Assembly (NCBI GenBank): GCA_020351875.1
Contig: CP070671.1
Location: forward strand, 868,142 to 932,141
Reading direction: 5' to 3'
Source: Chromatiales bacterium
Lineage (GTDB): Bacteria > Pseudomonadota > Gammaproteobacteria > Steroidobacterales > GCA-2729495
Length of the DNA stretch: 64,000 nt
Made by a program: the position numbers and the translations under genes
Notes under the pieces: generated by a model
Told to the model about the DNA's origin: nothing
What the model saw: only the letters and a program-made list of their open reading frames with translations
Databases searched by the model: none
In this document: positions 60,013 to 64,000 of the stretch, piece by piece
Numbering within the stretch: the stretch's first letter is position 1
How the letters are laid out: each line of letters starts with the position of its first letter

Positions 60013-62188
60013 GCCGTCGCCTGCCGGGTCCCCGCCGCGTCCTGCGCCGCTGGCGTGGCTCGACGTCTTCGGCCAGCACCAGGTCGACCTTCGCTTCGTC
60101 CGTGTCGACCCGCGCGACCCGGACGCTGACAGCGTCGCCGAGCCCGTAGCTGCGGCCGGTGTTGTCGCCGGTCAGGCGCAACCCGCCGTCCGTCAGCTGG
60201 AAATAATCGTTACCCAGCGCAGTCACGTGCACCAGGCCGTCGACGTACAGGCCATCCAGCGTGACGAACAGGCCGAAGTGCGTCACACCCGTGACCGTGC
60301 CCGGCAGCACGTCGCCGATATGCTGTTGCAGGTAGGCGGCCTTCAGTTGCGATTCCACCTGGCGCGCCGCATCGTCGGCGCGACGTTCCTGCTCGGAACA
60401 CCGCGTGCCGGCCTGCTCCATCGCGGGCAGGTCATAGAGAAAACTGCCCGGTTTACCGCCGTCGAGCACGTGGCCGATGCCGCGGTGTACCACCAGATCG
60501 GGGTAGCGCCGGATCGGCGACGTGAAATGCGCGTAACAGCCCAGCGCCAGGCCAAAGTGGCCCAGGTTCGCGGGCTGGTACACAGCCTGACTGAGGCTGC
60601 GCAGCACCGCGACCGTTAATTGATCTGCATCGGGCCGCGCGGCGATCTGCTGCAACGCGCGGTTCAGGTGCCGCGGTTCCTTGCGCGCCTGGTCCGGCAC
60701 GGCAATGCCCAGTTCCTGCAGCATCACCCGCAACTCTTCGAACTTCTGCTCGCCCGGGCCTTCATGCACACGATAGAGCGTCGCGAGGCGATGCCGCCGG
60801 AGAAACTTCGCCGCTTCGACGTTCGCCGCAATCATGCAGACCTCGATCAGGCGGTGGGCGTCGTTACGCGGCCGCGGCAGCACTCGCTCCACCTGCCCCT
60901 GCGCATCGAGTTCAATCTTGACTTCCGGCAGATCGAGGTCCAGGGCGCCGCGCCGCCGACGGGCGGCAGCCAGTGCCCGGAATACATCGTAGAGGTGCGC
61001 GATCTGCGGGCCGAGGCTTTGCAGGTTTTTCGGCCCGGTACCGGTGCGCTGGAACTCATCGACCTGGTGGTAGGTGAGCCGCGCTGCGGAACGCATCACA
61101 CCGCGGTAAAAACGTGAGCGGGACACTTTGCCCTGCTGCCCGATGCGCATGTCGCACACCATGCACAGGCGGTCGACTTTCGGGTTCAGTGAGCACAGGC
61201 CGTTGCTCAGGCCCTCGGGCAGCATCGGCACGACGCGATCCGGGAAATACACCGACGTGCCGCGCAGGCGGGCCTCCTTGTCCAGCGGCTTGGCCGGCTG
61301 CACGTAGTGCGACACGTCCGCAATCGCAACGACCAGGCGCCAGCCGTCGCCGGCGGGTTCCGCGTAAACGGCATCGTCGAAATCGCGCGCATCTGCGCCG
61401 TCGATCGTCACCAGCGGCAGTTCACGCAGGTCTTCCCGCCCGCTCTTGTCAGCGGGACGCACGCGTGGCCCCCATGCGTCGGCTGCAGCTGCTACCTGGG
61501 CCGGCCACTCGTGAGGCAGCCCAAACTGCTCGATCGCCACTGCAGTCGCCATGCCCGGATCGCCGGCCTCGCCGAGCACTGCCACCACCCGTCCCTGCGC
61601 GTCGGTCAGGGTACCCGGGTACTCGGTGATCTGGAGCTTGACCATCTGGCCGTCCCGCGCACCGCCGCGCTGGTGGTCAGGCACCAGGAACTGGTGCGGT
61701 GAGCGACCGGATTCGAGCACGTAACCGATACCATGGCGGCGTTCGTAGCGACCCACCACGGCTTCCTTGCCCCGCTCGATGATTTCCACCACGGTGCCGC
61801 TGCGCTTGCCGCGCCGCACGCCGTCGGTGACCCGCACTGCGACGCGATCACCGTCCAGCAACGCGCGCATTTGCTGGAACGACAGGTACACGTCTTCACC
61901 TTCACCTTCGGGCAGCAGGAACCCGAAACCGTCGGGATGTGCGGACACGCGCCCCACCACCACCCCGAGCTTGTCCAGCTGGCAGTACTCGCCGCGGCGG
62001 TTGATCAGCAATTGCCCGCTCGCGGCCATGCGTTGCAGGCGCTTGCGAAGTGCGGCGCGTTGCCGGTCGCCTTTCAGGTCGAGCAGTTCGGCAAAGCGCG
62101 CCAGGCTCAGCGGGACGCCGGCGTCTGCCAGCACTTCCAGCAGGCGGGCGCGTGCCGGTAACGGGTGTCGGTATTCAGCAGGAGGCAT
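60005..62188 (-). CDS. rnr: Ribonuclease R
   Basis: A 727-residue RNase II-family exoribonuclease. It has an N-terminal winged-helix region, cold-shock domains, then the RNB domain with IDGADARDFDDAVYAE and HFTSPIRRYPDLVVHR. A C-terminal S1 domain (GTVTGVTHFGLFVTLDGLYVDGLVHV) ends in a basic Arg-rich tail. ATG 62188 follows an AGGAGG just before; longer frames are not needed. Confidence 0.97.
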   Translation of the reverse strand: MPPAEYRHPLPARARLLEVLADAGVPLSLARFAELLDLKGDRQRAALRKRLQRMAASGQLLINRRGEYCQLDKLGVVVGRVSAHPDGFGFLLPEGEGEDVYLSFQQMRALLDGDRVAVRVTDGVRRGKRSGTVVEIIERGKEAVVGRYERRHGIGYVLESGRSPHQFLVPDHQRGGARDGQMVKLQITEYPGTLTDAQGRVVAVLGEAGDPGMATAVAIEQFGLPHEWPAQVAAAADAWGPRVRPADKSGREDLRELPLVTIDGADARDFDDAVYAEPAGDGWRLVVAIADVSHYVQPAKPLDKEARLRGTSVYFPDRVVPMLPEGLSNGLCSLNPKVDRLCMVCDMRIGQQGKVSRSRFYRGVMRSAARLTYHQVDEFQRTGTGPKNLQSLGPQIAHLYDVFRALAAARRRRGALDLDLPEVKIELDAQGQVERVLPRPRNDAHRLIEVCMIAANVEAAKFLRRHRLATLYRVHEGPGEQKFEELRVMLQELGIAVPDQARKEPRHLNRALQQIAARPDADQLTVAVLRSLSQAVYQPANLGHFGLALGCYAHFTSPIRRYPDLVVHRGIGHVLDGGKPGSFLYDLPAMEQAGTRCSEQERRADDAARQVESQLKAAYLQQHIGDVLPGTVTGVTHFGLFVTLDGLYVDGLVHVTALGNDYFQLTDGGLRLTGDNTGRSYGLGDAVSVRVARVDTDEAKVDLVLAEDVEPRQRRRTRRGPGRRRRG

Positions 62189-62278
62189 ATTGCACGTAAG
62201 TGCTTGAATGAACGGGGCTCTGAGTTTGACAACCCCGGGGGTGGTCAGTAAAGTCCCGCGTCTTTCCGGCTCCCGGAT

Positions 62279-62365
62279 GCCCAGGTGGCGGAATTGGTAG
62301 ACGCGCATGGTTCAGGTCCATGTCTACGAAAGTAGGTGGAGGTTCAAGTCCTCTCCTGGGCACCA
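62279..62365 (+). tRNA. tRNA-Leu (CAG)
   Basis: The gene begins GCCCAGGTGGCGGAATTGG and ends CCTGGGC-ACCA (CCA encoded). The anticodon loop TTCAGGT carries CAG. It has a long variable arm and GGTTCAAGTCC T-arm. It is divergent from rnr with 90 bp between. Confidence 0.97.
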
Positions 62366-62548
62366 CCTTTATATCCAGCGAGTGGTCTAAGCCCCACTTG
62401 CACATAGACGCCGTCGTTGCGTTCCGTGACGAAGGCGTCGCCGATTAATTCCCGAACACTGGCCCGCGCCATGTTCATCGCAGGTCGCGCGCCCTGCAGT
62501 ACCCGTTTACACTAAGCGCATGACCGCGGAAGCCTGAAGATCTTGCCC

Positions 62549-62956
62549 ATGGACCGACTCGCCCTGCCGATACTCGCAAGCGTTGCCCTTTGCGCCTGCA
62601 GCTCCGCGGGCCAGACCTACCGGGCGCCGGCCGAAGGGGAACACGCCGAGATCCGCGGCTACTATCGCAACTTCCTGGTCGCCGCCGACGAAATCTCTTT
62701 CGATCTCGTGTCGGCCGATAACCAGGAGCTGGTTGCCTTCGTCAAGCGCGCGAAGGTCGAGCCTGGCCGCTACTGCGTGCGGGCACGGCGCTGGACCATG
62801 TTCCTGCGCGGCAGCGACATGCAAATGTCGGACACCGCCTGCTTCGACGCCGAGGGCGGCCACATCTACAGGATTCGTCGTCGCGAGGACGGCTTCGCAA
62901 TAATCGACCGCAAAGATCCCACTGTGGTCTCCCTGGCCCCGGCGGAACAGACCTAA
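62549..62956 (+). CDS. Small lipoprotein of unknown function
   Basis: A 135-residue protein with a short signal ending ALCAC (lipobox-like, Cys17 or so). The mature part has no domain I recognise; VKRAKVEPGRYCVRARRWTMFL and a Cys near 95 are notable. A TTG at 62543 in frame would add two residues. The neighbours give no clue. Confidence 0.65.
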   Translation: MDRLALPILASVALCACSSAGQTYRAPAEGEHAEIRGYYRNFLVAADEISFDLVSADNQELVAFVKRAKVEPGRYCVRARRWTMFLRGSDMQMSDTACFDAEGGHIYRIRRREDGFAIIDRKDPTVVSLAPAEQT

Positions 62957-63327
62957 GCACTATTTCGACGTTGCGATGGATGCCCTGCGGAAAGCATTTC
63001 CATGCTGATTAGCCGGCGCAGCCGCTGGACGCGGTGGCCGTCAATCTCGTGACGCTCCAGGACTTGGTGATCGGTGCCGCCGAACATGGCTGCAGCGTAG
63101 GCCACTGGCTGGGTCGCGTCGTGAGCTATTTCACGTACGATGTACTGGATTTGCGAACGGCAGCTAACGGCCATTAGCAGACCCTTGCGGTGCGGCAAAG
63201 AACCCCCGCAGAGGCCGGATATAAGTACGCAGTCATGCCTAACCGCTGTCAGTCAGCTTGCTTGCAAACGGCGGAGGAGTCCATATACGGACATCCCTAA
63301 ACAATCGGATGCCGCTGGCTGCCAATC
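62957..63327. other. 371-bp region without a supported gene
   Basis: An 81-codon frame on the minus strand (62953-63198) overlaps the lipoprotein stop and has no recognisable motif or ribosome-binding site, so I do not call it. No hairpin with a T-run or repeat was seen. Confidence 0.6.
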
Positions 63328-63771
63328 TCAGAGCAGCCAGCCTGTCCGGAATGAAACGCCTACAACGACGAATACGACCGAGACAATCGTGACCGGGATG
63401 ATGTGCCACGCTAGCGATGTAAGGGTCTCCTCCGACAGCCGCGGGATGATCCTGAGGCGAGCGTCCGCTGCGAACCCCACAGTAATTGCAAGAAGTATGA
63501 GTTTGGTTAATACCAAGCGAGATACTGGATCATCGACGGCAACCCATTCCGATATGTCGGGAACGAGTCGATTGGCAAGCCAGGCCCCGGTTGCGACCTG
63601 AATAAGCAAGGCTGGTATGCCGATCCGTTCGTAGCCTGACTCAAAAATTATCAAGTCGGAAGTCGACCTATTTTTGAGTGCTCTGGGCAAAACGGTCAGG
63701 GCGAGCACCAAGTGGCCACCTGTCCAGACTGTTGCTGCCAGGATATGCAGTAGCAATAGTGTTTCGTACAT
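63328..63771 (-). CDS. CopD-like membrane protein
   Basis: A 147-residue inner-membrane protein with four hydrophobic segments. The opening LLLLHILAATVWTGGHLV has the His and Trp pattern of CopD/DUF2269-like proteins, and the middle LLIQVATGAWLA fits. Its codon choice looks less GC-rich than that of its neighbours, with AAT, ATA and TTG present. A role in copper or heme handling is only a family-based guess. Confidence 0.75.
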   Translation of the reverse strand: MYETLLLLHILAATVWTGGHLVLALTVLPRALKNRSTSDLIIFESGYERIGIPALLIQVATGAWLANRLVPDISEWVAVDDPVSRLVLTKLILLAITVGFAADARLRIIPRLSEETLTSLAWHIIPVTIVSVVFVVVGVSFRTGWLL

Positions 63772-64000
63772 TTTGCTTGACTACTTGCCCCGATCGCTTG
63801 GGAGTCAATTCTACGTTAGGGGCAACGGGGCGCTGTCTTGCTTTTAGATACCGACACGAATGATCTGCCCCGAGGAGCGACTCCAAGCTTAGGGTGAGAG
63901 CCCGACATCATTGTGGCGTGGTCACCGCTGGCATGGCAAGGCTGCCTCCGATTGGCGCGATGCTCTGCGGGGCTGGTGGCCTGTAACCCAAGGAGCTGTG

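Noticed and set aside
62189..62206. TTGCACGTAAGTGCTT upstream of rnr, resembling the island's operator
   Set aside because: The half-sites are similar but the central four bases and the last two differ, the CG is lost, and it lies at a housekeeping gene 40 kb away. Treated as chance.
62322..62476. Short minus-strand frame (MNMARASVRELIGDAFVTER-type start) running into tRNA-Leu
   Set aside because: It looks like protein-coding sequence but ends inside the tRNA after about 50 codons and has no support. It could be a gene remnant.
62953..63198. Minus-strand frame of 81 codons
   Set aside because: No motif, no ribosome-binding site, and it overlaps the end of the lipoprotein gene.
1..64000. CRISPR arrays, prophage genes, transposases, rRNA genes
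   Set aside because: None were seen on either strand.

Overview
The window looks like a high-GC chromosomal segment of a gammaproteobacterium. The housekeeping blocks have gammaproteobacterial order: rpsP-rimM-trmD-rplS beside ffh, rpsF-rpsR-rplI-dnaB behind rnr-rlmB, dapA followed by a BamC-like lipoprotein, gcvR, bcp, bepA, mlaA/mlaC and a suf operon. Genes are tightly packed, with many 1-8 nt overlaps. The lineage (Xanthomonadales, Steroidobacterales or Woeseiales-like) is an inference from gene order only.

Bases 1 to about 25.6 kb form an accessory island of 25 genes that ends beside a tRNA-Ser gene. It encodes a TonB-dependent receptor (cut by the left edge), two Tat-type DUF1838 proteins, two paralogous pairs of 'small helical protein + class I SAM methyltransferase', a lipoprotein methyltransferase, an NYC1/NOL-like SDR, four NmrA-like NAD(P)-binding proteins (three with export signals or membrane anchors), two FGE-fold proteins lacking the usual catalytic cysteines, a two-subunit molybdenum hydroxylase, a glutathionyl-hydroquinone reductase-like GST, an HPr-kinase-like P-loop protein, a HugZ/DUF2470 protein, two MFS transporters, a LacI-family regulator and two alpha/beta hydrolases. 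Six copies of a 16-bp near-palindrome (consensus TTGCAMACGWGTGCAA) lie in the promoter regions of every transcription unit from 1 to 22.6 kb. Several supply a -35-like hexamer. I read this as a LacI-type regulon controlling uptake and conversion of one unidentified compound, possibly an aromatic, quinone or tetrapyrrole. This regulon is the main candidate for an undescribed system.

From 25.7 to 38 kb come tRNA-Ser, bamC-like, dapA, divergent gcvR-bcp-bepA-mlaA, convergent mlaC, and the sufR-B-C-D-S-U-T operon followed by sixA. From 38 to 45 kb, on the minus strand, are sppA, a PQQ-type sugar dehydrogenase-like protein and a four-gene TRAP transporter with a TatT lipoprotein. From 45 to 51 kb come rplS-trmD-rimM-rpsP, ffh, a CorB/YfjD protein and radA. 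From 51.4 to 55.4 kb is a signalling operon: CHASE2 Ser/Thr kinase, PP2C phosphatase and FHA protein. From 55.4 to 62.4 kb the minus strand carries dnaB, rplI, a DUF2232 protein, rpsR, rpsF, rlmB and rnr, with tRNA-Leu(CAG) on the plus strand. The last 1.6 kb has a small lipoprotein, a CopD-like membrane protein and sequence with no gene I can support.
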